Positions 1-8,977 are shown, numbered from the stretch's first letter. The stretch: DNA of 64,000 nucleotides from Lysobacter sp. K5869 (GCF_018847975.1 NZ_CP072597.1:5371001-5435000), one strand, 5' to 3'. The notes: generated from the sequence alone by a model not told the origin. Numbers and translations: made by a program.

Positions 1-1053
1 GCCGGTCGAACGCTGCGCGCTCGCCGCCACGCCGCGCAGCAAGGTCTCGCCGACGCTGTCGGAGCCGTCCGCGCCGACGCTCACCGCGATGTTGCGCCGG
101 CGCGTGATCAGCCGCTGGCCGTATTCGAGCCAGCGCAGTTCTTCCACCGGCGACACCGAGATGTGCGAATCCGAACCGACGCCCCAGTGGCCGCCGGCGT
201 CGAGGTAATCGCGCAACGGGAACAGGCCGTCGCCGAGGTTGGCTTCGGTGGTGGTGCAGATCGCCACCGTCGCGCCGCTGCGCGCGGTGTCGCGCACTTC
301 GCTTTCGTCCAGATGGGTGGCGTGGACGAGGGTCCAGCGCTCGTCGACGGCGGCGTTGTCGAGCAGCCAGCGCACCGGCCGCGCGCCGCGCACGGCGAGG
401 CAGTCCTCGACTTCGGCGACCTGTTCGGCGATGTGCACGTGCACGCGGCTGTCTGACGGCAGCGCCGCCAACACGTCGCGCATCGGCGCCGGCGGCACCG
501 CGCGCAGGCTGTGCAGGCAGCAGCCCACGCGCAGCATCGGGTTCTGTTCGGCGCGCAGCGTCTCCAGCAAACGCAGGTAGGCATCGACCTCGTGGCCGAA
601 ACGGCGCTGGCGCTCGCCGAGCGGGCGTTCGTCGAAGCCGCCGGTCATGTACAGCACCGGCAGCAGGGTCATGCGGATGCCGGTGTCGCGCGCCGCGGCG
701 ATCAGCGCGCGCGACATCGCCGCCGGGTCGGCGTAGGGCCGGCCGTCGGGCGCGTGGTGCAGGTAGTGGAATTCGCAGACGCTGGTGTAGCCGGCTTCGA
801 GCATCTCGGCGTAGAGCTGCGCGGCCACCGCGTACAGCGCTTCGGGGGTGAAGCGGGCGGCGAAGCGGTACATCGTCTCGCGCCAGGTCCAGAAGCTGTC
901 GGCGGGGTTGGTCTGGCGTTCGGCCATGCCCGCCATCGCGCGCTGGAAGGCGTGCGAATGCAGGTTGGCGATGCCCGGCACGATGCGTTGGCCGGACGCG
1001 TCGCCGCGCCAGCCTTGCGGGGTCCACACGGAATTCGGGGCGGTTGCGTTCAT
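1..1053 (-). CDS. hutF: Formimidoylglutamate deiminase HutF (C-terminus off the left edge)
   Basis: HutF hydrolyses N-formimidoyl-L-glutamate to N-formylglutamate and ammonia in the cytoplasm, the deiminase branch of histidine degradation. 351 codons are in the window; family members are about 450 residues, so roughly the last 80-100 are missing. The translation shows the amidohydrolase metal motif [11 protein letters not shown] at residues 32-42, then [32 protein letters not shown] and GSDSHIS, all typical of HutF. The ATG at 1053 was chosen; an in-frame ATG lies three codons upstream. The N-terminus is odd: only about 13 residues separate the initial GW (14-15) from the [11 protein letters not shown] strand, against about 40 in typical HutF, so part of the small beta domain seems to be absent. 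It is divergent from hutI, which supports the pathway assignment. Confidence 0.9.
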   Translation of the reverse strand, partial: MNATAPNSVWTPQGWRGDASGQRIVPGIANLHSHAFQRAMAGMAERQTNPADSFWTWRETMYRFAARFTPEALYAVAAQLYAEMLEAGYTSVCEFHYLHHAPDGRPYADPAAMSRALIAAARDTGIRMTLLPVLYMTGGFDERPLGERQRRFGHEVDAYLRLLETLRAEQNPMLRVGCCLHSLRAVPPAPMRDVLAALPSDSRVHVHIAEQVAEVEDCLAVRGARPVRWLLDNAAVDERWTLVHATHLDESEVRDTARSGATVAICTTTEANLGDGLFPLRDYLDAGGHWGVGSDSHISVSPVEELRWLEYGQRLITRRRNIAVSVGADGSDSVGETLLRGVAASAQRSTG

Positions 1054-1182
1054 GGCCGGCATTCTCGCCTGCGCGGCGGCCGAGGAAAACCGCCGCCGCC
1101 GCGCTTTGCCGAAGCCGGCCGCCCGCGCCGCCGGGGTCGGCACGATGCGCCGGCGTACACAACCGGCGGCGGGCGCAGCCAC

Positions 1183-1198
1183 TAGAATCGCCGGCATG
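1183..1198 (+). promoter_or_regulatory. hutI -10 element placing the start codon at the transcript 5' end
   Basis: TAGAAT at 1183-1188 is followed after 7 bases by the hutI ATG (1196). Transcription would start at or next to the A of the ATG, which predicts a leaderless mRNA; no ribosome-binding site is present. The divergent hutF start has a comparable GAGAAT seven bases before its ATG. No clear -35 was found. Inferred from sequence alone. Confidence 0.4.
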
Positions 1199-2437
1199 AC
1201 GTCCTCATCGCACTCCACCGACCGCCGCCCGTACGACGGCCTGATCCTCGGCGCCTCGCTCGCCGCCCTCGACGGCCGCGACGGCTACGGCGAGATCGCC
1301 GACGCCGCGCTGGCCTGGCGCGACGGCCGCATCGCCTGGATCGGCCCGCGCGCGCAGCTGCCCGCGGCGCCGGACACCCTGGCCGACGAAGTGATCCGCG
1401 CCGAGGGCTGGATCACCCCCGGCCTGATCGACTGCCACACCCATCTGGTCTTCGCCGGCGACCGCGCGCGCGAGTTCGAGCTGCGCCTGCAGGGCGCCAG
1501 CTACGAAGAGATCGCCCGCGCCGGCGGCGGCATCGTCTCCAGCGTGCGCGCGGTGCGCGAGGCCAGCGAGGACGAGCTGCTGCGCCAGTCGCTGCCGCGC
1601 GCCCGCGCGCTCATCGCCGACGGCGCCACCACCGTGGAGATCAAATCCGGCTACGGCCTGAATTTCGACAACGAACGCAAGATGCTGCGGGTCGCGCGGC
1701 GCCTGGGCGAGCAGCTCGGCGTGCGCGTGCGCACCACCTATCTGGCCGCGCACGCGCTGCCGCCGGAGTACCAGGGCCGCGCCGACGACTACATCGAGGC
1801 CGCCTGCGAATGGCTGCCGCGGCTGCATGCCGAAGGTCTGGTCGACGCGGTCGACGCGTTCTGCGAAGACATCGGCTTCAGCCCGGCGCAGACCACGCGC
1901 ATGTTCGAAGCCGCGCGCGCGCTCGGGCTGCCGGTGAAGCTGCACGCCGACCAGCTCAGCGACCTCGGCGGCGGCGCGCTGGCCGCGGCCTTCGACGGGC
2001 TGTCGGCCGATCATGTCGAACACACCTCGCTCGACAGCGTGCGCGCGATGGCCGCGCACGGCACCGTCGCAGTGCTGCTGCCCGGCGCTTTCCACGTGCT
2101 GCGCGAAACCAAGCTGCCGCCGCTGGACGCGTTCCGCGAGCACGGCGTGGCGATGGCGGTGGCGACCGACTGCAACCCCGGCACCTCGCCGCTGCTGTCG
2201 CTGCGGCAGGCGATGCAGCTGTCGTGCACGCATTTCCGCTTGACGCCGGAAGAAGCGCTGCGCGGGGCGACCGTGCATGCGGCCCAGGCGCTCGGGTTGG
2301 CCGAGGCCGGCGCGCTGACGCTCGGCGCGAGCGCGGATTTCGTGGTGTGGGATATCCGGCATCCGGCCGAGCTGTGTTATTGGCTGGGTGGGCGTTTGGC
2401 GCAGCGCGTGCATTGCCGAGGTCGCCGCATCGCTTGA
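1196..2437 (+). CDS. hutI: Imidazolonepropionase HutI
   Basis: HutI is a cytoplasmic metal-dependent amidohydrolase that opens the ring of 4-imidazolone-5-propionate to N-formimidoylglutamate, the substrate of the divergently encoded HutF. The 413-residue product has the usual length. The motif [14 protein letters not shown] carries the HTH metal ligands near residue 80. EIKSGYGL, the KLHADQ strand, the DHVEHTS motif and [10 protein letters not shown] are all conserved HutI signatures. The ATG at 1196 was chosen because TAGAAT sits immediately upstream; the open frame continues further 5' but that part has no similarity to the family. hutU, hutH and hutC are not in the window. Confidence 0.95.
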   Translation: MTSSSHSTDRRPYDGLILGASLAALDGRDGYGEIADAALAWRDGRIAWIGPRAQLPAAPDTLADEVIRAEGWITPGLIDCHTHLVFAGDRAREFELRLQGASYEEIARAGGGIVSSVRAVREASEDELLRQSLPRARALIADGATTVEIKSGYGLNFDNERKMLRVARRLGEQLGVRVRTTYLAAHALPPEYQGRADDYIEAACEWLPRLHAEGLVDAVDAFCEDIGFSPAQTTRMFEAARALGLPVKLHADQLSDLGGGALAAAFDGLSADHVEHTSLDSVRAMAAHGTVAVLLPGAFHVLRETKLPPLDAFREHGVAMAVATDCNPGTSPLLSLRQAMQLSCTHFRLTPEEALRGATVHAAQALGLAEAGALTLGASADFVVWDIRHPAELCYWLGGRLAQRVHCRGRRIA

Positions 2438-2445
2438 TCGCGCCC

Positions 2446-2715
2446 TGTAGGAGCGGCGTGAGCCGCGACCCACCGCAGCGACGCACGCAAGCGCAGCTCC
2501 CCGAAGCCCCACATCTCCAACTCCGTCATTCCGGCGCAAGCCGGAATCCATTTTGCTTTTGTCTTTGATCGATCCTGCGCCGCGCGGGTACGCAACAGCA
2601 ACGGCAAAATGGATTCCGGCTTTCGCCGGAATGACGGGGTTGGGGGTGGCACGGCTTCGGGGAGTTGCGCTTGCGTACGTCGCTGCGGTTGGTCGCGGCT
2701 CACGCCGCTCCTACA
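2446..2715. repeat. Nested compound palindrome of two dispersed repeat families
   Basis: The outer arms are TGTAGGAGCGGCG... (2446-2470) and its complement ending ...CGCCGCTCCTACA (2691-2715). Inside them lies a second inverted pair: CATTCCGGCGCAAGCCGGAA followed by TCCATTTTG near 2526-2557, and its complement near 2604-2636. Each arm is itself a small hairpin, so the whole 270-bp block can fold into one large nested structure. It fills most of the hutI-dipeptidase gap and no gene was seen in it. Both families recur many times in this window. Confidence 0.85.
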
Positions 2716-2834
2716 AGCAGCCCAGGCGGATTCTCCGTGACCTGTCGCTGCACCGCCGCAACCGGCGCCGCCGCGCTGTTGTACGCTGAGAGTCCCGCGC
2801 GCACCCCTGCGCGCCGCGCCCAACCGGAGGACCC

Positions 2835-4058
2835 GTGCGGATCGCCGCTCTCGCTCTAGCCCTTGCTCTCGCGCCCGCTGTTTCCCTCGCGCCGCTGGCG
2901 GCGCACGCCGATCAGCCCCTCAGCGCGGGCCAACGCTTCGCCCAGGACGCGGTCATCGTCGATACCCACATCGACGCGCCGAGCCTGCTGCTGCGCAACT
3001 GGGCCGATCTCGGCCTGGACACGCCCAAGGTCGAATTCGACTACCCGCGCGCGCGCCAGGGCGGGCTCGATGTCGCTTTCATGTCGATCTACACCTCGCC
3101 CGGCGAGGACGCCGCCGGCACCGCCACCCAAACCGCGCACACCCAGATCGACGCGGTCGAGGCGATGGTCGGGCGCCGTCCCGACCAGTTCGCGGTGCTG
3201 CGTTCGCCGAAGGACTTCGAGCGCTTGAACGCGCACAACCAGCGCGTGCTGCTGGCGCTGGGCATGGAGAACGGCGCGCCGATCGGCGACGACCTGTCCA
3301 AGCTCAAGCTGTTCTTCGACCGCGGCGTGCGCTACATCACCCTCGCCCACAGCGAGGACAACCGCATCAGTGATTCGTCCTACAGCCGCAAGCGCACCTG
3401 GAAGGGTCTGAGCCCGTTCGGCGAAAAAGTCGTCGACGAGATGAACCGGCTCGGCATCATGGTCGACGTCTCGCATTTGTCCGACGACGCCGTGCGCGCG
3501 GTGCTCGCGCGCAGCAAGGCGCCGGTGATCGCCAGCCACTCGGGCCTGCGCCACTTCACTCCGGGCTTCGAGCGCAACCTCAGCGACGAACTGGCCAAGG
3601 CGGTCGCGGCCAAGGGCGGCGTGGTCCAGGTGGTGTTCGGCAACGCCTTCGTCGATCCGGCCTCGGCCGCCGACACCCAGGCCTATTTCGTCGCCAGCGC
3701 CCAGTTCGAGCAGGAGCAGGCGGCGGCGCGCAAGCGCGGGGAAACGCCGAAGAGCAGCGAAGCCTTCGATAAAGAATGGGAAGCCGCGCATCCGCCGCGT
3801 GCGGTCAAGATCGACGCGGTGCTGAACCAGATCGATTACGCGGTGAAGCTGCTCGGCCCCGACCACGTCGGTATCGGTTCGGATTTCGACGGCGTCAGCG
3901 GCGCGCTGCCCGACGGGCTCAAGTCGGTCGCCGATTATCCGAACCTGATCGAAGGGCTGAAGGCGCGTGGGCATTCCGACGAGACCATCCGCAAGGTGCT
4001 CGGCGGCAATCTGCTGCGCGTGTGGGGCGAGGTCGAGGCCAAGGCGGTGCGGCCGTGA
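2835..4058 (+). CDS. Exported membrane dipeptidase, peptidase family M19
   Basis: A zinc-dependent dipeptidase of the renal dipeptidase type, 407 residues. The GTG start at 2835 is preceded by GGAGG at a good distance. Residues 1-25 form a signal peptide ending in AHA-DQ, so the enzyme should act in the periplasm or outside the cell. Family motifs are DTHIDAP near residue 43 (HxD zinc ligands), the EDNR/GVRYITLAHSED strand, VDVSHLSDD, IASHSGLRH and VGIGSDFDG, with the terminal GGNLLRVW typical of M19. Its stop overlaps the next gene (GTGA), so the two are probably translated together. The substrate cannot be read from the sequence; M19 enzymes cleave dipeptides, sometimes D-containing ones. 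Confidence 0.9.
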   Translation: MRIAALALALALAPAVSLAPLAAHADQPLSAGQRFAQDAVIVDTHIDAPSLLLRNWADLGLDTPKVEFDYPRARQGGLDVAFMSIYTSPGEDAAGTATQTAHTQIDAVEAMVGRRPDQFAVLRSPKDFERLNAHNQRVLLALGMENGAPIGDDLSKLKLFFDRGVRYITLAHSEDNRISDSSYSRKRTWKGLSPFGEKVVDEMNRLGIMVDVSHLSDDAVRAVLARSKAPVIASHSGLRHFTPGFERNLSDELAKAVAAKGGVVQVVFGNAFVDPASAADTQAYFVASAQFEQEQAAARKRGETPKSSEAFDKEWEAAHPPRAVKIDAVLNQIDYAVKLLGPDHVGIGSDFDGVSGALPDGLKSVADYPNLIEGLKARGHSDETIRKVLGGNLLRVWGEVEAKAVRP

Positions 4059-4930
4059 GCGCATCGGCGGCCGGGCCCGAATTCGCCCTGCTCGAAGGCA
4101 ATCCCGGCGGATCGCCGACCGGCCATCTGCGTTTCGAGGACGAGGAAGGCGAGACCTTCCTGGAGCCGTTCGATCTGGTGGACACGCTCGGCGAGATCCT
4201 GCGCGCGCTCGAGCATCGCGTCCACATTTACGACAACGGCTGGATCGAGATCGGCGACGACGGCTTGTTCGCGTACCCGCAGCTGGTCGAGTTCACCGAG
4301 CTCGACGGCGAAACCATCCGCACCGCCTGCACCATCCAGTGCAATCATCCGCGGCTGTTCCCGCAGGGTTTGTTCGAGTATCAGCACGCCACCGGCGAGA
4401 ACTTCGACGCCTCGGTCAAGCGCGGCTTCGAGCAATGGGCGCGCACCGACCTGATGGCCCTGCTCGACGCGGCGCGCGACGAGCCGGAAACGTGCATGAG
4501 CATGCGCATGGAGTTCGGCGGCGAGGACGGCGCGCCGAAGCGGCAGCGACGCGTGGTGTTCGGGCCGATCGCGCACTTCGGCCGCGCCCAGACCGAGCCG
4601 GCGCAAGCCGCGGACGCCTGCGGCACCGGCGGCAACGACAGCGAGGACGGCGACGAAGACGGTCACGACTTCTGCCCGTGCTGCTTGTTCACCAATTCCA
4701 TCGACGCGTTCAAGCCCTTGCTCGAAGGCGAAGGCGTGTTCGCGCTGCGCCTGTTCGCCTCGCGCGATCACGAGGACGGCGAATGCACGGCCGATTGCCG
4801 GGTCAACGGCGAAGACTGGCCGCAAGGCCTGGACGGGCTGCGCGATTACGCCGCCACTTGGCCGACCGCGCCGGGGCAGACGCTGGAATTCCGCAAGCAG
4901 TACGTGGTGGTGCAGGACGCGCCGGCGTAG
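4055..4930 (+). CDS. DUF6348-like protein of unknown function
   Basis: 291 residues from a GTG that overlaps the TGA of the dipeptidase gene by 4 bases (GTGA), implying translational coupling. No signal peptide or membrane segment is visible, so it is probably cytoplasmic. It is acidic. A HDFCPCCLFTNS cysteine cluster lies near residues 205-216, then LRLFASRD and ADCRVNG. This pattern, with FEQWARTDLMALLDAARDE and a CMSMRME strand before it, resembles the DUF6348 family from memory. The cysteines could bind a metal. No function is known. The upstream start matters: a longer reading of the same frame would overlap the dipeptidase deeply and is not supported. Confidence 0.7.
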   Translation: MSASAAGPEFALLEGNPGGSPTGHLRFEDEEGETFLEPFDLVDTLGEILRALEHRVHIYDNGWIEIGDDGLFAYPQLVEFTELDGETIRTACTIQCNHPRLFPQGLFEYQHATGENFDASVKRGFEQWARTDLMALLDAARDEPETCMSMRMEFGGEDGAPKRQRRVVFGPIAHFGRAQTEPAQAADACGTGGNDSEDGDEDGHDFCPCCLFTNSIDAFKPLLEGEGVFALRLFASRDHEDGECTADCRVNGEDWPQGLDGLRDYAATWPTAPGQTLEFRKQYVVVQDAPA

Positions 4931-4985
4931 GACGCGTCACGCGGCCCGCGCCGGACCTAAGCGCGCCGAAGCGCCGCCCAAAAAA

Positions 4986-5009
4986 GAAGCCCGGCGCGAG
5001 CCGGGCTTC
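4986..5009. terminator. Bidirectional intrinsic terminator
   Basis: The hairpin GAAGCCCGG/CCGGGCTTC has A-tracts on the left and T-rich sequence on the right. It serves the DUF6348-like gene on + and the convergent Ax21-like gene on -. Confidence 0.8.
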
Positions 5010-5042
5010 TTCGTTCCATCCGCGATGACGCCGACGCAGGGC

Positions 5043-5696
5043 TCAGAAGCTCCAGCGCACGCCGACGCGGTACTGCTTCTGGTCGCTGCCGAATTCGCCT
5101 TCGGCGACGATGCCCCAGCTGTCGTTGAACTTGATCAGGCCGCCCAGCGTGCCGCTGAACTCCTTGTCGTACATGTCGCCGTCGGTGTAGTTGGCCTTGA
5201 TCCAACCCTCGAAATTGCGCGCCAGCTGGCCGCGCAGACCGAGCGAGGCGCGGTAGTCGTCGCCGTCGACGGTGTCGTTGTCGAAACTATGGTTCTTGGC
5301 CTTGAAGCGGGTGCGCACGTAGCTCAGCTCGCCGTTCCACTCGACCCGGTCGCTGAGCTGGTGGTTGTAGCCGAAACCGGCATGGCCCTGCTGCGCGTCC
5401 ACCTCGAATTCGTCGACCTGGCCGAGATTGCCGACGCTGATACCGATACTGTCGTCCTTGCCCTTCTGGTAGCCGCCGAACACGTAGAACTTCTCGCCGA
5501 CCGCGAACGAGCCGTTGATGAAGCCGCCGTTGGCCTTCATGTCCTCGACCTTCACGATCGCCGGCGCATCGACCGGCAGTTCGGCCTGATGGTTGACGAA
5601 CCCGGCTTCGACGTACGAGTGGCTGAGCTTCTCGTAAGCGGCGGCGGAGGTGGAGGCGGCGGCCAGCGCGAGGGCCAGCGCGAGTTGCTTCTTCAT
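5043..5696 (-). CDS. Ax21-family outer-membrane beta-barrel protein
   Basis: 217 residues with a clean signal peptide (MKKQLALALALA...SAAA) and GGGGA at a good distance before the ATG at 5696. The mature part alternates hydrophobic and polar residues and ends in F (VGVRWSF), a BAM-type C-terminus. SYVEAGFV at the N-terminus, FYVFGGYQKG, AGFGYNHQLSD and a late GGLIKFNDSWGI strand match the Ax21/Omp family of Xanthomonas and Lysobacter, as remembered. Ax21 proteins are small outer-membrane or vesicle proteins; their once-claimed signalling role is disputed. It is probably monocistronic, between two terminators. The family call is moderately sure; the barrel nature is nearly certain. Confidence 0.75.
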   Translation of the reverse strand: MKKQLALALALAAASTSAAAYEKLSHSYVEAGFVNHQAELPVDAPAIVKVEDMKANGGFINGSFAVGEKFYVFGGYQKGKDDSIGISVGNLGQVDEFEVDAQQGHAGFGYNHQLSDRVEWNGELSYVRTRFKAKNHSFDNDTVDGDDYRASLGLRGQLARNFEGWIKANYTDGDMYDKEFSGTLGGLIKFNDSWGIVAEGEFGSDQKQYRVGVRWSF

Positions 5697-5892
5697 AAGT
5701 CCCCTTGATCCTTGATTGGTAGGCGTCCCGTTCCTCGGGAGCGGCGGGGATGTTAATGAAAAAATTACAAGCCGTCTCGGATTTTTGAGGTCGGCCACAC
5801 TTACTTCGCGATGCAAGTGAGGTTTGTACTCAAGCGTTGCGGCGAAGACGCACCGGCCGGCACGTCGCGGGCGGCAGGGCCGGAAAAACAAA

Positions 5893-5912
5893 AGCCCCGC
5901 CGGAGCGGGGCT
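5893..5912. terminator. Intrinsic terminator downstream of bTHX gene
   Basis: The hairpin AGCCCCGC/GCGGGGCT is preceded by an A-rich stretch (AAAAACAAA), which becomes the U-tract for the leftward bTHX transcript. Confidence 0.75.
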
Positions 5913-5950
5913 TCGTCGTCGCATCGGCGGCCGTGCGGCCGCGCAGCGAC

Positions 5951-6136
5951 TTACTCCTTGGTGGCCTTCTTCGCCACGACCTTCTTGGCCGGCGCCTTGG
6001 CGACGGCGGTCTTGGCGGTCTTCTTGGCGGCCGGCGCGGCGGCGCTGCCGGTGGCCTTGGTCACGGCCTTGCGGGCGTTGCCGTAGCTGGAGTTGTAGCG
6101 CTTGCCCTTGGCGGTCTTGCGGTCGCCCTTACCCAT
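5951..6136 (-). CDS. Small-subunit ribosomal protein bTHX
   Basis: 61 residues, highly basic. The N-terminal 24 residues (MGKGDRKTAKGKRYNSSYGN) are the core signature of ribosomal protein Thx, which sits in the head of the 30S subunit. The rest is a low-complexity Ala/Lys tail with AAKK, APAKK and AKK repeats, which resembles eukaryotic-like nucleic-acid-binding tails. The ATG at 6136 was chosen because the family starts with MGKGD; GGAGCACGACC precedes it. A terminator follows. It is a single gene unit with no obvious partner. Confidence 0.9.
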   Translation of the reverse strand: MGKGDRKTAKGKRYNSSYGNARKAVTKATGSAAAPAAKKTAKTAVAKAPAKKVVAKKATKE

Positions 6137-6340
6137 GGTCGTGCTCCTGTAATCGTGATGTACGTGTTTCGAAATGACGGCTCGCGCAAGCCGCGAACGC
6201 CGCGGCCGGGATCGCGAAGCCCGGGATCGGCGCGGACGGCTCGCGCGCGAGGCTGCGAAGCCTAGCATAAGCGCCCGGAACGCGGGTTCCGCGGGGCACG
6301 CGGCGGCCCGAGCATGGTTTTCGCAGCGCCGGCGACGCGC

Positions 6341-6748
6341 TCAGTGGGCGCAGCTGGCGTCGTGGATGTGGCCGTGGTTGAGGCGCAGATTGGCCAGATG
6401 GGCCAGCCCGACCAGGGCGCCGCCGAGGGTCATGGCGACGGCGTGCGGGATCAGGGAATGGTGCAGCGGGGCGTACAGCACGCCGACCCACAGCAGGGTC
6501 AGGCCGGGGACGAGGAAACTCAGCGCGCGCAGCGCATGGTGGCGGCGATAGCCCGAGATCACGCTGAAGCAGCCCAGCGCGGTGGCGAAGATCACGAACG
6601 CCAGCTCGAAGCTGTCGCCGAACCACGCCGCCAGCCCCAGCGAGGGCAGCACCGCGATCAGCAGCGGCAGGGCGGCGCAATGCACCGCGCAGGCCAGCGA
6701 GCCGAAGGCGCCGATCCGGTCGAGCAGGCCGCGAAGGAATGCCGTCAT
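6341..6748 (-). CDS. MerC-domain inner-membrane protein
   Basis: 135 residues with about four hydrophobic segments. DRIGAFGSLACAVHCAALPLL near residues 10-30 contains the paired-cysteine motif of MerC proteins, which bind and import metal ions. The C-terminus is His-rich (NHGHIHDASCAH), as in zinc-handling membrane proteins. It is divergent from znuD, and the shared 92-bp promoter region holds a strong Zur-box candidate, so the likely role is zinc homeostasis rather than mercury resistance; no merA, merT or merP is nearby. The family is clear, the substrate is inferred. Confidence 0.8.
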   Translation of the reverse strand: MTAFLRGLLDRIGAFGSLACAVHCAALPLLIAVLPSLGLAAWFGDSFELAFVIFATALGCFSVISGYRRHHALRALSFLVPGLTLLWVGVLYAPLHHSLIPHAVAMTLGGALVGLAHLANLRLNHGHIHDASCAH

Positions 6749-6781
6749 GAGGGGATGACTTATGGGATGGTTGTCAATCAG

Positions 6782-6804
6782 GTAGCGTTACTTTATAACA
6801 TTTC
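6782..6804. promoter_or_regulatory. Zur box between merC and znuD
   Basis: On the minus strand the site begins GAAATGTTATA, identical to one half of the enterobacterial Zur consensus GAAATGTTATA-n-TATAACATTTC. The other half is degenerate; 17 of 22 defined positions match. The core GTTA-N5-TAAC is a perfect dyad. It lies 36 bp before the znuD ATG and 33 bp before the merC ATG, so zinc-loaded Zur could repress both. Confidence 0.75.
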
Positions 6805-6840
6805 AACCTCCCCCGCCAGTTCAGAATCGGCTCTCTCGAC

Positions 6841-8859
6841 ATGTCCAACCCCATCGTGGTCTCTCCCCGCGCTCGTCGCAGCGCGCTCGCTCTGGCTTTG
6901 TCCCTGGCCCTGCCGTTCGGCCAGGCCGCCGCCCAGGACGCCGCCGCCACCAATCCCAGCGACACCCGCCACGACAAGGCTACCAGCCTGGACGCGGTGG
7001 TCGTGACCGCCAACCCGCTCAAGAGCAGCGCCGAAGACCTGGCCCAGCCGGTCGAGGTGCTGGCCGGCGCCAAGCTCGACGAAGCCCGCGGCAACACCCT
7101 GGGCGAAACCGTCGGCAAGCTGCCCGGCGTGCAGAGCTCCAACTTCGGCGCCGGCGTCGGCCGGCCGATCATCCGCGGCCTGGAGGGCGCGCGCGTGGCG
7201 GTGATGAGCGGCGGTTTGGCGACGCAAGACGTCTCCACCGTCAGCCAAGACCACAACGTCGCCATCGAGCCGTTCCTGGCCGACCAGATCGAAGTGCTCA
7301 AGGGCCCGGCCACCCTGCTCTACGGCAGCGGCGCGATCGGCGGCGTGGTCAACGTGGTCGACGGCCGCATCGCCGAAAAGCCGCTCGACGAAACCGTGTC
7401 CGGCCGCGCCGAAATCCGCCGCAGCAGCGTCGACGACGGCGTCACCGGCATGGCCCGCGTCGACGCCTCCGGCGCCGACGGCGCGCTGGTGCTGCACGCC
7501 GACGGCGTGTACCGCAACAAGGACGATTACGACACGCCGCTGGGCCGCCAGCGCAACAGCGCCGTCGATACCAAGACCGGCGCGCTCGGCGCGTCCTTGG
7601 TCGGCGATCTGGGCTTCCTGGGTTTCTCCGCCGCGCGCTACGAAGACAAGTACGGCAATCCGGGCGAGCCGGGCAACCCCGCCGAAGGCGAGCCGCCGGT
7701 GCACATCGACATGAAGCAGAACCGCTTCGAGCTCAAGGGCGGCATCAATCAGGAATTCGGCATTTTCAGCGGCATGCGCGCCAGCGTCGCCAAGACCGAA
7801 TACGAACACACCGAGTTCGAGGGTACCGAGGTCGGCACGCGCTTTCTCAACGACGCCACCGAAGGCCGGGTCGAGTTGACCCACAAACCGCTGGCCGGCT
7901 GGACCGGCGCGCTGGGTTTGCAGGGTTCGGACCGCACCTTCCAGGCCATCGGCGAAGAGGCCTTCGTGCCGCGCACCAAGACCCGCGCCGGCGGCCTGTT
8001 CCTGACCGAACAGCGCGAGTGGGATGCGCTCAAGCTCGAACTCGGCGCGCGCGTGGACAAGGTCAAGCTCAGCCCCGAGGGCGAGGCCAAGCGCGATTTC
8101 ACCCCGGTCAGCCTGTCGGCCGGCTTGCTGTGGAAGTTCAACGACGCCTGGCGCCTGAGCGTCAACCTCGACCGCGCCGAACGCGCGCCGGCCGAGGAAG
8201 AACTGTTCGCCCACGGACTGCACGCGGCCACCGCGTCGTTCGAGATCGGCGATGCGAACCTGCGCAAGGAGCGCGCCGATCAGTTCGAGGTCGGCCTGCA
8301 TTACCACGGTTCGATGTTCGAGGCGAAGGTCGCGGCGTATCAGACCCGCTTCGACGGCTTCATCTATCTGGTCGATACCGGCGAGTTCGAGGAAGGCAAT
8401 CCGGTGCGCCAGTGGAGCCAGGCCGACGCCAAGTTCACCGGCTTCGAGGGCGAGGCCATCGCGCACGTGTTCGACGGCGCCGCCGGCAAGTTCGACGTGC
8501 GCGTGTTCGGCGACACCGTGCGCGCCAAGCTCGACCGCGGCGGCAACCTGCCGCGGATCGCGCCGGCGCGTTTCGGCGGCGAACTGCGCTGGGACGCCGA
8601 CAGCTGGCGCGCCTCGCTCGGCGCCACCCGCTACACGAAGCAGGACAAGGTGGCGGTCAACGAAACCCCGACCGACGGCTACACCTTGGTCGATGCGCAT
8701 CTGGCGTATCACTGGGACGCCGGCAACCTCGGCTACGAGCTGTTCCTCGACGGCAACAACCTCACCGATCAGGAAGCGCGCGTGCACACCTCCTTCCTCA
8801 AGGACACCGTGGTGCTGCCCGGCCGCGGCGTGGACTTCGGCGTGCGGGTGTTCTTCTGA
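6841..8859 (+). CDS. znuD: ZnuD-type TonB-dependent zinc receptor
   Basis: 672 residues; outer-membrane active importer driven by TonB-ExbBD. The basic N-terminus with an LALALSLALPFGQAAAQ signal peptide is followed by a TonB-box-like region (LDAVVVTA), a plug domain (LGETVGKLPGVQSSNFG, RPIIRGLEGARV) and the 22-strand barrel ending in FGVRVFF. GPATLLYGSGAIGGVVNVVD near residues 158-177 is a hallmark of the ZnuD subgroup. A His/acidic-rich loop (EYEHTEFEGTE) near 320-330 could help bind zinc. The Zur box upstream and the MerC neighbour support zinc as substrate. A heme-type receptor is the main alternative. No strong ribosome-binding site is visible before the ATG. Confidence 0.85.
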   Translation: MSNPIVVSPRARRSALALALSLALPFGQAAAQDAAATNPSDTRHDKATSLDAVVVTANPLKSSAEDLAQPVEVLAGAKLDEARGNTLGETVGKLPGVQSSNFGAGVGRPIIRGLEGARVAVMSGGLATQDVSTVSQDHNVAIEPFLADQIEVLKGPATLLYGSGAIGGVVNVVDGRIAEKPLDETVSGRAEIRRSSVDDGVTGMARVDASGADGALVLHADGVYRNKDDYDTPLGRQRNSAVDTKTGALGASLVGDLGFLGFSAARYEDKYGNPGEPGNPAEGEPPVHIDMKQNRFELKGGINQEFGIFSGMRASVAKTEYEHTEFEGTEVGTRFLNDATEGRVELTHKPLAGWTGALGLQGSDRTFQAIGEEAFVPRTKTRAGGLFLTEQREWDALKLELGARVDKVKLSPEGEAKRDFTPVSLSAGLLWKFNDAWRLSVNLDRAERAPAEEELFAHGLHAATASFEIGDANLRKERADQFEVGLHYHGSMFEAKVAAYQTRFDGFIYLVDTGEFEEGNPVRQWSQADAKFTGFEGEAIAHVFDGAAGKFDVRVFGDTVRAKLDRGGNLPRIAPARFGGELRWDADSWRASLGATRYTKQDKVAVNETPTDGYTLVDAHLAYHWDAGNLGYELFLDGNNLTDQEARVHTSFLKDTVVLPGRGVDFGVRVFF

Positions 8860-8977
8860 TCCCAAGCTTCCGGCGCGCGTAACCCGCGCGCCGCCGCTCC
8901 GCGCGCGGAGACGGGGCCGCCCTCTCTCCCGACGCCCGGGTCCGCCCGGGCTCGAAGGCCCCGCCTCCGCGCCCCCG

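Noticed and set aside
6341..6748. Mercury-resistance locus based on the MerC domain
   Set aside because: No merA, merT, merP or merR nearby, and the Zur box and ZnuD neighbour point to zinc.
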